DNA from: Bradyrhizobium sp. ORS 375
Lineage (GTDB): Bacteria; Pseudomonadota; Alphaproteobacteria; Rhizobiales; Xanthobacteraceae
DNA: 38,661 bases
Assembly (NCBI RefSeq): GCF_000239775.1
Contig: NZ_CAFI01000186.1
Location: 1 to 38,661 of the forward strand
Direction: 5' to 3'
The notes under the pieces were generated by a model. It made no database searches, was not told where the DNA came from, and worked only from the letters and a program-made list of their open reading frames with translations. The translations under genes were made by a program, and so were the position numbers. This document shows, piece after piece, positions 25,072-33,127 of the stretch. How positions within the stretch are numbered: the first letter of the stretch is position 1; each line of letters begins with the position of its first letter.

Positions 25072-26181
25072 TCAGCGCGCCTCCGCATGGCGGACGCAGA
25101 CGCCGTCCGCGCCGAAGATGTGCAGGTGACGCGCGTCCAGCGTACACGGCACGACGTCACCGGGCCGCGCCGCCACCTTGCCCTGGGTCACCGCGACCAC
25201 GAGATGCCCGGCGCACTCGCCGGCGACATGCGACTGATCGCCGAGCCATTGGTTGGAGACGACACGCAGCCGCGACTCCCCAGTGCCGATCGCAATTCGC
25301 TGCGGCCGGATGCCGACCTTGATTTGCTGCGCTTGCGCCAACGTCTGTTGTGCCATCACGTCCAGCGTCTGGAGGGAGATATGGAAGGCAAGGTCCGAGC
25401 CCGCGGACAGGCGGAAGCCGCTCTCCTCCGGTGTCACCGCCGTGTCGAGCAGGTTCATCGGCGGCTCGCCGATGAAGCTCGCGACGAACAGATTGGCCGG
25501 ACGATTCTTCAGCTCGCGCTCCCCGGCGAACTGCTGCAGCACGCCATCCTCCATGACCGCGATGCGATCGGCGAGCGCGCTCGCCTCGGTCTGGTCATGG
25601 GTGACGAAGATCGCGGTCATGCCGCGCTCCGCCAGCAGGCCCTTGATGCGGCCGCGCAGCACGGCGCGCAGTTGCGGCTCCAGCTGCCCCATCGGCTCGT
25701 CCAGGAGATACAGATCAGCGTCGCGCACCAGCGCCCGCGCCAGCGAGACGCGCTGCTGCTGTCCGCCCGAGAGCGCGCGCGGATGATGATCGAGAATGTC
25801 CTCGATCTCGACCAGGCGGGCAATCTCATCGACGCGCCGCGCGATCTCGGCGCGCGACAGCTGCTGCGCCTTCAGCGCGAACGCAATATTTTCGCGCACT
25901 GTGAGCGGCGGATACAACGAATAGCCTTCGAACGCCATCGCCACCTTGCGCTTGGCCGGCGGCAGATCGTGGATCGCCCGTTGCGCCAGGGCGATCGAGC
26001 CTGAGGTCACGCTCTCGAAGCCGGCGATCATGCGCAAGGTCGAGGTCTTGCCACAGCCGGACGAGCCGAGCAGCGCGACGATCTCGCCCTTCTTCACCTC
26101 CATGTCGAGCGCGCGCACGGCATGGACATCAGGCTTGCCGCGGCTGTGATAGATCTTGTCGACGTTGTGGATCGAAAGCAT
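25072..26181 (-). CDS. MalK-type ABC importer ATPase A (polyol/glycerol type)
   Basis: ATPase of 369 residues with an N-terminal nucleotide-binding domain and a C-terminal TOBE-like regulatory domain (about 240-369, VGIRPQRIAIG). Walker A GSSGCGKT (39-46), signature LSGGQ (137-141), Walker B LYLLDE (157-162) and H195 in VTHDQTEA are intact. The Q-loop residue is Glu (AFEGYSLYP, position 85) instead of the usual Gln, and the D-loop region reads GQLEPQLR instead of the common SNLDAKLR. It is one of two different ATPases in the operon, as in the GlpS/GlpT glycerol importer of rhizobia. Start ATG 26181 sits where homology begins, 11 bp after the partner's stop. Confidence 0.9.
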   Translation of the reverse strand: MLSIHNVDKIYHSRGKPDVHAVRALDMEVKKGEIVALLGSSGCGKTSTLRMIAGFESVTSGSIALAQRAIHDLPPAKRKVAMAFEGYSLYPPLTVRENIAFALKAQQLSRAEIARRVDEIARLVEIEDILDHHPRALSGGQQQRVSLARALVRDADLYLLDEPMGQLEPQLRAVLRGRIKGLLAERGMTAIFVTHDQTEASALADRIAVMEDGVLQQFAGERELKNRPANLFVASFIGEPPMNLLDTAVTPEESGFRLSAGSDLAFHISLQTLDVMAQQTLAQAQQIKVGIRPQRIAIGTGESRLRVVSNQWLGDQSHVAGECAGHLVVAVTQGKVAARPGDVVPCTLDARHLHIFGADGVCVRHAEAR

Positions 26182-26192
26182 GTGACAATCCC

Positions 26193-27296
26193 TCACGCCG
26201 CCTGCCGCCGCGGCGGCGCACCGATGCGGTCTCCGGTCGCATGGTCGAACAGCAGCGCCGCCTCGGGCGCGAAGCGCACGAACACGTCCTCGTCGGCGCC
26301 GGCGTCCAGCGCCTCGGGCGCCAGCGCCGCCAGCCATTCGGAGCCATCCGCGAAGCGCAGCAGCACCACGGCCCGTTCGTGCAGCGGCGTGATGGCGACG
26401 ATGCGGGCGGGGATCGCGCCCTCGCCGTCCTGGCGGGTCACCACGACATCGTCGGGCCGGACGCCGAGCCAGCAGCGCTCGCGCGCACCGGAGGGCACAT
26501 CGTCCGCGTCGAGCCGGATCTGCGTGCCGGCGACGGCCGCGATCAGCCGGCCCTGCTCCGCGACCGGCGCGACCTCGGAGAGATTGATGCTGGGATCGCC
26601 GAACAGCCGCGCCACCGCGACCGAGGCCGGCCGCGCATAGATCTCCTCGGGCCGCGCCACCTGCACCAGGCGGCCGTCGATGAGCACGGCGATGCGATCG
26701 GCGATCGCCATCGCCTCGCGATAATCCTGCGTCACGTAGAGTACCGCCGCTGAGCTGCGGCGCAGCAGGCTCGGCAGCTCCAGCCGCATCTCGTAGCGCA
26801 GCTTGGCGTCGACGTTGCGCAGGGGATCGTCGAGCAGCAGCACCTCGGGATTGCCGATCAGCGCGCGCGCCAGCGCGGTGCGCTGCTTCTGGCCGTTGGA
26901 CAATTCGCGCGGCCGGTGGCCGAGCACATGCTCGATCTTCAGCAGCCGGCTCATCTGCGTCACCTTGGCTGCAATGTCGCCCGCGCCACGCGCACGCAGC
27001 CCGCTGGCGATGTTGTCGCGCGCGCTCATATGCGGGAACAGCGCAAAATTCTGGAACGCCATGCCGATGCCGCGCTGCTCCGGCGGCGCATCCACGATCG
27101 AGTGGCCGCCCACCAGGATGTCCCCGGCGTCAGGCTCGAACATGCCGGCGATCATGCGCAGCAGCACGGTCTTGCCGCTGCCGGACGGACCGAACACCGC
27201 GACGATCTCGCCGGGCTCGACCGCGAGCGACACGTCCCTGGCGCAGCTGACAGCGCCGAAGCTCTTGCCGACGGATTTGAGTTCGAGACGCGCCAT
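26193..27296 (-). CDS. MalK-type ABC importer ATPase B with degenerate catalytic residues
   Basis: Partner ATPase of 367 residues, again with a C-terminal TOBE-type domain (VRPDDVVVTRQ). Walker A GPSGSGKT (36-43) and Q82 are normal. The catalytic Glu after Walker B is Asp (LLLDDP, D157), the switch His is Gln (VTQDY, Q190) and the signature is LSNGQ (132-136). With ATPase A it would form one competent and one impaired ATP site. Start ATG 27296. The stop is followed by ATPase A after 11 bp. The substrate should be the polyol handled by the kinase and the GlpD-type enzyme. Confidence 0.9.
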   Translation of the reverse strand: MARLELKSVGKSFGAVSCARDVSLAVEPGEIVAVFGPSGSGKTVLLRMIAGMFEPDAGDILVGGHSIVDAPPEQRGIGMAFQNFALFPHMSARDNIASGLRARGAGDIAAKVTQMSRLLKIEHVLGHRPRELSNGQKQRTALARALIGNPEVLLLDDPLRNVDAKLRYEMRLELPSLLRRSSAAVLYVTQDYREAMAIADRIAVLIDGRLVQVARPEEIYARPASVAVARLFGDPSINLSEVAPVAEQGRLIAAVAGTQIRLDADDVPSGARERCWLGVRPDDVVVTRQDGEGAIPARIVAITPLHERAVVLLRFADGSEWLAALAPEALDAGADEDVFVRFAPEAALLFDHATGDRIGAPPRRQAA

Positions 27297-27302
27297 TCTT
27301 CC

Positions 27303-28160
27303 TCAACCCTTCACTGCACCGAGCGACAGGCCTTCGACCAGATAGCGCTGTGCGTAGAGCGCGAGCAGCAGGGTCGGCGTCACCGACAGCACGATCGCCG
27401 CGGCGATCTGCCCGTATTGGATGCCCGACGCGGTGACGAAGGCGAGCGCGCCGACCGTCACCGGCTGCTTGTCGGCCGAGGCCAGGATCAGCGCGAAGAC
27501 GAAATTGTTCCAGCAGAAGATGAAGGACAAGAGACCCGCCGCCGCGATCCCCGGTCCCGCCAACGGGACCGCGATGCGGGTGAACGCCTCGCGCCAGGAA
27601 TGCCCGGCCAACCGGTAGGCGTGCTCGATGTCAGGGCTGATGTCCTCGAAATAGCCGCGCACGATCCACAGGATCAACGGCAAGGCGATCAGCTGATAGA
27701 CCCAGACGATGCCGAAATACGTGTCGTTCAGCCCGAGCTGCTGGTAGTACAGCGACAGCGGCAGCAGCACCAGCAGCGGCGGCGCGAAGCGGAACGACAG
27801 CAGCGTGAAGGCAATGGTCTCGCCGAGCTTGAACTTGAACCGCGCGAACGCATATGCGGCGGGCACGCCGAGCAGCAGCGCCAGGATCACCGACGCGCTC
27901 GACAGCACGAAGCTGTTCATCAGGTTGCGCATGAACTCGATCTGCAGATTGCCGGCCGCCGTCCGCAGCTGGCCCGAGATCAGCGCCTCGTAATTGGCGA
28001 GCGTCGGCTCGAACAGGATGCGCGGCGGAATGCGCAGGATCTGCTCGTTGGTCTGGAACGACATCAACAGGATCCAGACGATCGGAAACATGAAGAACAC
28101 GAGCACCAGCGAAAGCGCGATGCCGCGGAAGATACGCCCGGCGAGACTGGAGTGATCCAT
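27303..28160 (-). CDS. MalG-type ABC permease
   Basis: Inner-membrane permease of 285 residues with six membrane segments. The ATPase-contact EAA loop is seen as EHAYRLAGHSWREAFTRIAVPLAGPGI. It is the MalG-like half of the channel. ATG 28160 begins homology (MDHSSLAGRIFRG); upstream codons in the frame overlap the other permease. It precedes ATPase B by 6 bp. Confidence 0.92.
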   Translation of the reverse strand: MDHSSLAGRIFRGIALSLVLVFFMFPIVWILLMSFQTNEQILRIPPRILFEPTLANYEALISGQLRTAAGNLQIEFMRNLMNSFVLSSASVILALLLGVPAAYAFARFKFKLGETIAFTLLSFRFAPPLLVLLPLSLYYQQLGLNDTYFGIVWVYQLIALPLILWIVRGYFEDISPDIEHAYRLAGHSWREAFTRIAVPLAGPGIAAAGLLSFIFCWNNFVFALILASADKQPVTVGALAFVTASGIQYGQIAAAIVLSVTPTLLLALYAQRYLVEGLSLGAVKG

Positions 28161-28171
28161 CGGCGGCTCCC

Positions 28172-29104
28172 TCAGGCGTGACCGTGGGCGCGTGCGCGCA
28201 GCCGCAGCCAGTTCTTGATGAAGATGTTCGACAGGACGTTGGTGATCAGCCACAGGATCATCAGCAGCGCTGCCGACCGTCCAACATTGGTGTACTGGAA
28301 GAACTCCAGATAGGCCTGGACCTGGAACACCATCAGCCGGTCCCCTGGCCCGCCTTGCGTCATCGCATAGACGATGTCGAACTGCTGGATGGAATCGAGC
28401 AGCCGGAACAGCGACGCCGTGATGATGTAGGGCGCGAGCATCGGCAGGGTGATGCGGAAGAACACGAAGCTCGCCGGCACGCCATCGAGCGCCGCCGCCT
28501 CGAACGGCTGCCGCGGCAGCGAGCGCAGGCCGGCCAGCAGCAGGATCATGATGAAGGGGGTATAGACCCAGACATCGACCAGCACGACGGTGAACAGCGC
28601 GGTCGACGGGTCGGACGCCCATTTGAAGTCGTGCACGCCGAGGAGACCGACCAGATAGGACAGGATGCCGAAGCTCGGATTGGTCATCAGCTTCCACATC
28701 AGGGCCGCAATCGCCGGGGCCGTCATCAGCGGCAGCAGCAGCATGATCGAGACCGCGTTGTGGAAGCGCGTGGGGCGTCGCAGCAGCAGCGCGATGCCGA
28801 GGCCAAGCAGCAGTTCGGCGATGACCGTCACCGCGGTGTACACGAGCGAGATCCGCAGCGTGTTCCAGAACGCGGGATCGGACAGGAAGTCGATGTAATT
28901 GTCGACGCCGATGAAGCCGCGCAGATACGGCAAATTGAGCCGGTAGCGCTGCAGCGAATAGATCGCGGCAGTCACGAACGGCACCAGGATGGCGATGCAG
29001 ACCAGCAGTGCCGGCAGGCTGAGCAGATAGGGCAGCAGCCGCCCGCGCCAGCGTTTCGTGCGGCGTGGCGTCGCCTCGGTCTCGACAAGTTGGGCCATGC
29101 TCAT
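28172..29104 (-). CDS. MalF-type ABC permease
   Basis: Inner-membrane permease of 310 residues, six membrane segments, with the EAA loop FEAAALDGVPASFVFFRITLP. It is the MalF/UgpA-like half of the channel. The start is uncertain: ATG 29104 (MSMAQL) is my choice; ATG 29098 and GTG 29119 are alternatives, and none has a strong ribosome-binding site. An 81- to 96-bp gap with a strong hairpin separates it from the binding-protein gene. Confidence 0.9.
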   Translation of the reverse strand: MSMAQLVETEATPRRTKRWRGRLLPYLLSLPALLVCIAILVPFVTAAIYSLQRYRLNLPYLRGFIGVDNYIDFLSDPAFWNTLRISLVYTAVTVIAELLLGLGIALLLRRPTRFHNAVSIMLLLPLMTAPAIAALMWKLMTNPSFGILSYLVGLLGVHDFKWASDPSTALFTVVLVDVWVYTPFIMILLLAGLRSLPRQPFEAAALDGVPASFVFFRITLPMLAPYIITASLFRLLDSIQQFDIVYAMTQGGPGDRLMVFQVQAYLEFFQYTNVGRSAALLMILWLITNVLSNIFIKNWLRLRARAHGHA

Positions 29105-29137
29105 GACAGGCGTGATCACATCGTCGCGGGTATGGGG

Positions 29138-29172
29138 CCGGCCCGGACGCTTGTGGGGAGCGTCCGGACCGG
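29138..29172 (-). terminator. Strong hairpin between polyol binding-protein and permease genes
   Basis: A 14-bp stem with one mismatch (core CCGGACGCT with AGCGTCCGG) and a 7-base loop TGTGGGG, located 28 bp after the binding-protein stop on the minus strand. No T-run follows. It probably gives stoichiometric excess of the binding protein by protecting upstream mRNA or by partial termination. Confidence 0.6.
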
Positions 29173-29200
29173 TGGGCGGCCAGGGAGGTGCGGCGCGGCC

Positions 29201-30640
29201 TCAGCCGAGGCCGGCCTGCTTCAGCTGACGGTTGATGCTCTCGGCAAGCTTGTCGAGGCCCTCGTCAACAGTGATCTCCTTGGCCACCATCTTCTGCAGC
29301 GACGCCGCCCACTCCGTCGTGAGATCGAAGAACAGCGGCTGCGCCGTGAAGTAGATCTTGGCTCCAGGCGCCGAGAGGTCATGCTGCTCGAGATAGCCCG
29401 GATAGGACTTGGCGATGCGGTCACGGAATTCGCTGTCCTTCCACACGGAGGTGCGGACCGGATTGACGAAGTCCATCTTGCGCGCGCCGAACAAATCGTG
29501 CTCGACCGACGCCGCCCATTGCATGAAGATCCAGGCCGCGTCCTTCTGCTTGGAGAAGCTCGACATCGCCAGCGACCAGATCCAGACGTTCGGCGTCGGC
29601 GCCTTGGCGGCCGGATTGGCCGCGAACGGCGCATAGCCGAGATTGCCGCGCTCCTTGTTCTCGCCGCCATTCATGAAGTAGCCGAGAATGTCGGCATCGA
29701 AGATCATGCCGGAGGCACCGGCGCCGAGATCGGTGCCGACCTGGTACCAGGTGTAGGTCGACCAGTTCTTCGGACCCGAGCCCTGGATCATCTTGACCCA
29801 TTTCTCGTGGAAGTCCTTCGAGGCCTTCGTGTTCATCGCGGCCTTGAGCTTGCCGCCCTCCATCACGAAGTCCTTCTGGCCGAAATTCGAATAGGCCGAG
29901 AGGAAGCCGGGATGGATGGTGGCCCAGGAGCGCGAGCCGCGCACGCCGACGCCATAGGGCCCGCCGGCGTCCTTGGTGATCTTGGCCGCGACCTCCAGCA
30001 TCTCATCGAGATTGCCGGGCGGCTTGACGCCGACCTTGCTGAAGATGTTGCGGTTGTAAGTGATGTTGTTGAGCTCGTAGCCCCACGGAATGCACCACTG
30101 CTTGGCCTTGCCCGAGCCAAGCTCGGAGCCCGCGACGCCGTCCCACGCGGTCGAGGAGCGCAGGCCCGGCAGCACGTCATCCCAGGCGAAGGCCGGATTG
30201 GTCTTGGCGGGATCCTTGATGTAGGTGTTGAGGTCCTCGATCCAGCCAGCCGGACCATAGGTCCAGGTCATGTAGGCGCCGGTCATGAAAGCGTCGTACT
30301 GATCCGACTTTGACGAGAGCGCGGCAGTCACCTTGTCGAAATAGACGTCCTCCGGGAAGATGTCGTAGGTGACGTTCATGCCGGTCAGGCTCTTGAACGC
30401 CTCGATGTCGCCGATCATCGCATCGACGTAAGGGTGCTTGTTCAGCAGCAGCTTGACGGTCTTGCCGCTCTGGGCCTTCCAGTTGAAGTCCGCGGCCATG
30501 GCCTTGGACATCGCCGAGGCGAAGGCGGCATTGGCGGCGACGCCGGCGATGCCGAGCTTGGCGGCGCCGTCGAGCAGATCACGCCGGCTGATGCGCTTGC
30601 CGGCATAGGACGCAAAGAGATTCTTCTCACGATCGTACAT
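29201..30640 (-). CDS. Tat-exported substrate-binding protein of polyol ABC importer
   Basis: Type 2 extracellular solute-binding protein (SBP_bac_1 family) of 479 residues. The N-terminus carries a twin-arginine motif SRRDLL (18-23), a hydrophobic stretch to about residue 45 and a likely cleavage after SKAMA (about 49), so it should be exported folded. The mature protein has the family features (VKLLLNKHPYVDAM, WGYELNNITYN, AWIFMQWAAS). The operon arrangement with two permeases and two ATPases resembles the rhizobial glycerol system GlpV-PQ-ST, though the small GlpU protein is absent. First structural gene after the regulator, 41 bp away. Confidence 0.92.
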   Translation of the reverse strand: MYDREKNLFASYAGKRISRRDLLDGAAKLGIAGVAANAAFASAMSKAMAADFNWKAQSGKTVKLLLNKHPYVDAMIGDIEAFKSLTGMNVTYDIFPEDVYFDKVTAALSSKSDQYDAFMTGAYMTWTYGPAGWIEDLNTYIKDPAKTNPAFAWDDVLPGLRSSTAWDGVAGSELGSGKAKQWCIPWGYELNNITYNRNIFSKVGVKPPGNLDEMLEVAAKITKDAGGPYGVGVRGSRSWATIHPGFLSAYSNFGQKDFVMEGGKLKAAMNTKASKDFHEKWVKMIQGSGPKNWSTYTWYQVGTDLGAGASGMIFDADILGYFMNGGENKERGNLGYAPFAANPAAKAPTPNVWIWSLAMSSFSKQKDAAWIFMQWAASVEHDLFGARKMDFVNPVRTSVWKDSEFRDRIAKSYPGYLEQHDLSAPGAKIYFTAQPLFFDLTTEWAASLQKMVAKEITVDEGLDKLAESINRQLKQAGLG

Positions 30641-30681
30641 TTCAACCCTCCCTTTGTCTTTGTTGGTGAGACGTAGTCGCG

Positions 30682-31671
30682 TTACCTGCCCTTCCGACTT
30701 TTGTTCTTGGAGTGACCGGATGTTTTCTCCGGCTTGTCGGTAGATAGTGCCTGAGCGGTCACCTCATCGATGATGAGGCCGTTCAGAAAGCCACTGCGCA
30801 GCACCGCGCGCAGCGCCGTGATCTTCGCCTCGCCGCCGCCGATGGCGACGATGCGGTGTTTCTTGAGATCGCTCGCCGCCATCGAGGTGGCGCGTGCGGA
30901 GAGGTCGAGATCGAGCAGCTCGCCGTCGGCGTTGAAGAAGTGGCCGAGCAGATCGGCGCAGGCGCCGGCGCGCTTGAGCTCGACGACCTCGTCGGGCTTG
31001 ATCATGCCGCTCGACACCAGAAAGCCGTCGGCGTGGATCTGGCCGATGCCGACGAACAAGAGCGAGGCCTTCTGCGCCAGCGCGAACACGTCGGCGATGC
31101 CGAACTGCTGCATCAGCACGCGGCGATCAGCCACGGAGTTGGCAAACACCGGCACAGGTAGCAGATAGGCCTCGGCGCCGGTGCGCTCGGCGAGCCGATG
31201 GATCACGTCGAACGGATTGGCGGCGAATTTACGCGTCAGGCCGCCGAGCAGCGAGACGAACTGCACGTCGCGCGCCGGCGTCTGCGGCAGTTGCGCGACG
31301 ACGGCCGCGAGCGTGCGGCCGTGGCCGACGCCGATGATCTTGTCGTCGCCGCGCTCGAGCACCTGCCGCAGGAAGCTCGCACCTTCCAGCGCCAGCGCCT
31401 TCAAGGGAAGATCGCCCTCGCCGAGATCCGGCGCGACGCGGCAGAAGTCGAGCCCGTAGCGGTCGGCGAGCGCATTCTCCAGCGCGACGCATTCGGCCAC
31501 CGGCCCCTCGACGAACACGCGGATCATGCCCTCGCGGCTGGCACGCGCGATCAGGCGATGCGCCTTGGTGCTCTGGATGTTGAGACGGTCGGCGACCTCC
31601 GACTGCGTCAGTCCGGCAGCGAAATACAGCCACGCCGCGCGCGTCGCCAGCGAGGCCTCGCCGTCAATCAT
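30682..31671 (-). CDS. SorC-family sugar-responsive transcriptional regulator (EryD-like)
   Basis: A 329-residue regulator with an N-terminal helix-turn-helix (about 21-42, LTQSEVADRLNIQSTKAHRL) and a C-terminal sugar-phosphate-binding domain of the SorC/DeoR-like type (IGVGHGRTLAAVV, LLGGLTRKF, GIGQIHADGFLVSSG, VAIGGGEAKITALRAVL). Brucella and rhizobial erythritol repressor EryD belongs to this family. A phosphorylated polyol or ketose phosphate is the likely inducer. The start ATG 31671 has AGGG 7 bases upstream; an in-frame GTG at 31698 is an alternative. It is the first gene of the transport operon and divergent from the kinase-HAD-aldolase operon, and probably controls both. Confidence 0.9.
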   Translation of the reverse strand: MIDGEASLATRAAWLYFAAGLTQSEVADRLNIQSTKAHRLIARASREGMIRVFVEGPVAECVALENALADRYGLDFCRVAPDLGEGDLPLKALALEGASFLRQVLERGDDKIIGVGHGRTLAAVVAQLPQTPARDVQFVSLLGGLTRKFAANPFDVIHRLAERTGAEAYLLPVPVFANSVADRRVLMQQFGIADVFALAQKASLLFVGIGQIHADGFLVSSGMIKPDEVVELKRAGACADLLGHFFNADGELLDLDLSARATSMAASDLKKHRIVAIGGGEAKITALRAVLRSGFLNGLIIDEVTAQALSTDKPEKTSGHSKNKSRKGR

Positions 31672-31711
31672 GGGCGCCCTGTCGGAAGCTGTCGTCACGC
31701 GCGAATGCCTG

Positions 31712-31746
31712 CTTGCAAAATTCTTCACACCTTGCAAAAAATTGCA
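31712..31746. promoter_or_regulatory. Candidate operator: repeated CTTGCAAAA in divergent promoter region
   Basis: CTTGCAAAA occurs at 31712-31720 and again at 31731-31739, 19 bp apart. The second copy overlaps an inverted repeat TGCAA-AAAA-TTGCA (31733-31746). It is the only AT-rich stretch in the 181 bp between the divergent regulator and kinase genes, and so a natural binding site for the SorC-type regulator. Confidence 0.45.
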
Positions 31747-31806
31747 GACGTCGATCCGGCCGTCAATCCCGAAAACGTGCTGCGGTGCGTCAGGGCGTGA
31801 CGAGCC

Positions 31807-31830
31807 GGGCGAGCATCGGCATGCTCGCCC
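31807..31830. promoter_or_regulatory. 24-bp perfect palindrome in the kinase leader
   Basis: GGGCGAGCAT and ATGCTCGCCC are perfect 10-bp arms around CGGC, ending 22 bp before the kinase ATG. It could be a second operator, or a leader stem-loop affecting translation; no T-run follows, so a terminator is unlikely. Confidence 0.5.
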
Positions 31831-31852
31831 GATCGCAACGAGAAGAGGTCGC

Positions 31853-33127
31853 ATGAGGGAGTTGTTTGTCGGGATCGACGTCGGAACCAGCGGCGTGCGC
31901 GCCTGCGCGACCGATGGCCGCGGCACGATTCAGGGCTCATCGGCCGTGCTGCTCGCCGCGCCCGTTCAGGACGGCGACGCGATCGAGCAGGATCCCGAGC
32001 TGTGGTGGCAGGCTGTTGTCGCGGCGCTCCATCAGCTCGGCGAGCGCGTCGATCTCGGCGCCGTCGCGCGGATCGCGGTCGACGGCACGTCGGGCACGCT
32101 GCTGCTGATCGACGCCGGCGGACGGCCCTGCTCGCCCGGCCTGATGTACAACGACGCGCGCGCGGTCCAGGAAGCGAGCCGCATCGCCGCCGTCGCACCA
32201 CCTGAGAGCGGCGCGCATGGCACGAGCAGCCCGCTGGCGAAGCTCATGCGTCTGCTGTCCTCCACATCGGGCGCCGCGCGCGTCGTGCATCAGGCCGATT
32301 GGATCGCCGGACGGCTCGCCGGCCGCCACGGCGTCAGCGACGAGAACAACACGCTCAAGCTCGGCTACGACCCGGTGCAGCGCCGCTGGCCCAATTGGCT
32401 CGATCAGCTCGGCGTGCCGCGCGACATGCTGCCGACCGTTCTGGTTCCGGGCACACCTTTCGCCGAGGTCGATGCGGGGATCGCGCGTGCGCTCGGATTG
32501 TCCCGCTCTGCGCGCATCGTCGCCGGCACCACCGACGGTGTCGCCGCCTTCATCGCCACGGGCGCCGAGACCCCGGGCGACGCCGTGACCTCGCTCGGCA
32601 CCACGTTGGTGCTGAAGCTGATCGCCACGCAGCCGATCTTTGCCGCGGACCAGGGCGTGTACTCGCACCGGCTCGGCGACAAATGGCTTGCCGGCGGCGC
32701 GTCGAACTCCGGCGGCGCCGCCCTGCTGGCGCACTTTACCGCCGACGACATGAAGCGCATGACCCCGTTGCTTCGCCCCGACGATCCCACCGGGCTCGAC
32801 TACTATCCGCTGCCGAAGCCCGGCGAGCGTTTTCCGATCGCCGATCCCGCGCTGGCGCCGCGGATCGCGCCGCGGCCGGCCGAAGACCACCGCTTCTTCC
32901 AGGCGCTGCTCGAAGGCATCGCCTCCGTCGAGGCGCTGGCCTATCAACGTCTCCGGGCGCTCGGCGCGCCGGCGCTGCGGCGGGTGATCAGCATCGGCGG
33001 CGGCGCCCGGAATGCCGCGTGGACCGGGATCCGCACGCGCATCATCGGCGTGCCCGTGAGCGTCGCGACGCAGACCGAGGCGAGCTACGGCACCGCGCTG
33101 CTCGCCTTGCAGGGGCCGCCGCAATGA
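31853..33127 (+). CDS. FGGY kinase resembling plant/cyanobacterial D-ribulokinase
   Basis: A 424-residue FGGY kinase, shorter than classical members (about 480-520). The phosphate loop is GIDVGTSGVRA (7-17). The segments HQADWIAGRL, SDENNTLKLGYDP, AVTSLGTTLVLKL, GVYSHRLGDKWLAGGASN and GERFPIADP match those I associate with the D-ribulokinase group of plants and cyanobacteria; a search should confirm. The expected reaction is D-ribulose plus ATP to D-ribulose 5-phosphate, though a different ketose is possible. Start ATG 31853 with GAGG upstream. The stop overlaps the next ATG. Confidence 0.87.
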   Translation: MRELFVGIDVGTSGVRACATDGRGTIQGSSAVLLAAPVQDGDAIEQDPELWWQAVVAALHQLGERVDLGAVARIAVDGTSGTLLLIDAGGRPCSPGLMYNDARAVQEASRIAAVAPPESGAHGTSSPLAKLMRLLSSTSGAARVVHQADWIAGRLAGRHGVSDENNTLKLGYDPVQRRWPNWLDQLGVPRDMLPTVLVPGTPFAEVDAGIARALGLSRSARIVAGTTDGVAAFIATGAETPGDAVTSLGTTLVLKLIATQPIFAADQGVYSHRLGDKWLAGGASNSGGAALLAHFTADDMKRMTPLLRPDDPTGLDYYPLPKPGERFPIADPALAPRIAPRPAEDHRFFQALLEGIASVEALAYQRLRALGAPALRRVISIGGGARNAAWTGIRTRIIGVPVSVATQTEASYGTALLALQGPPQ

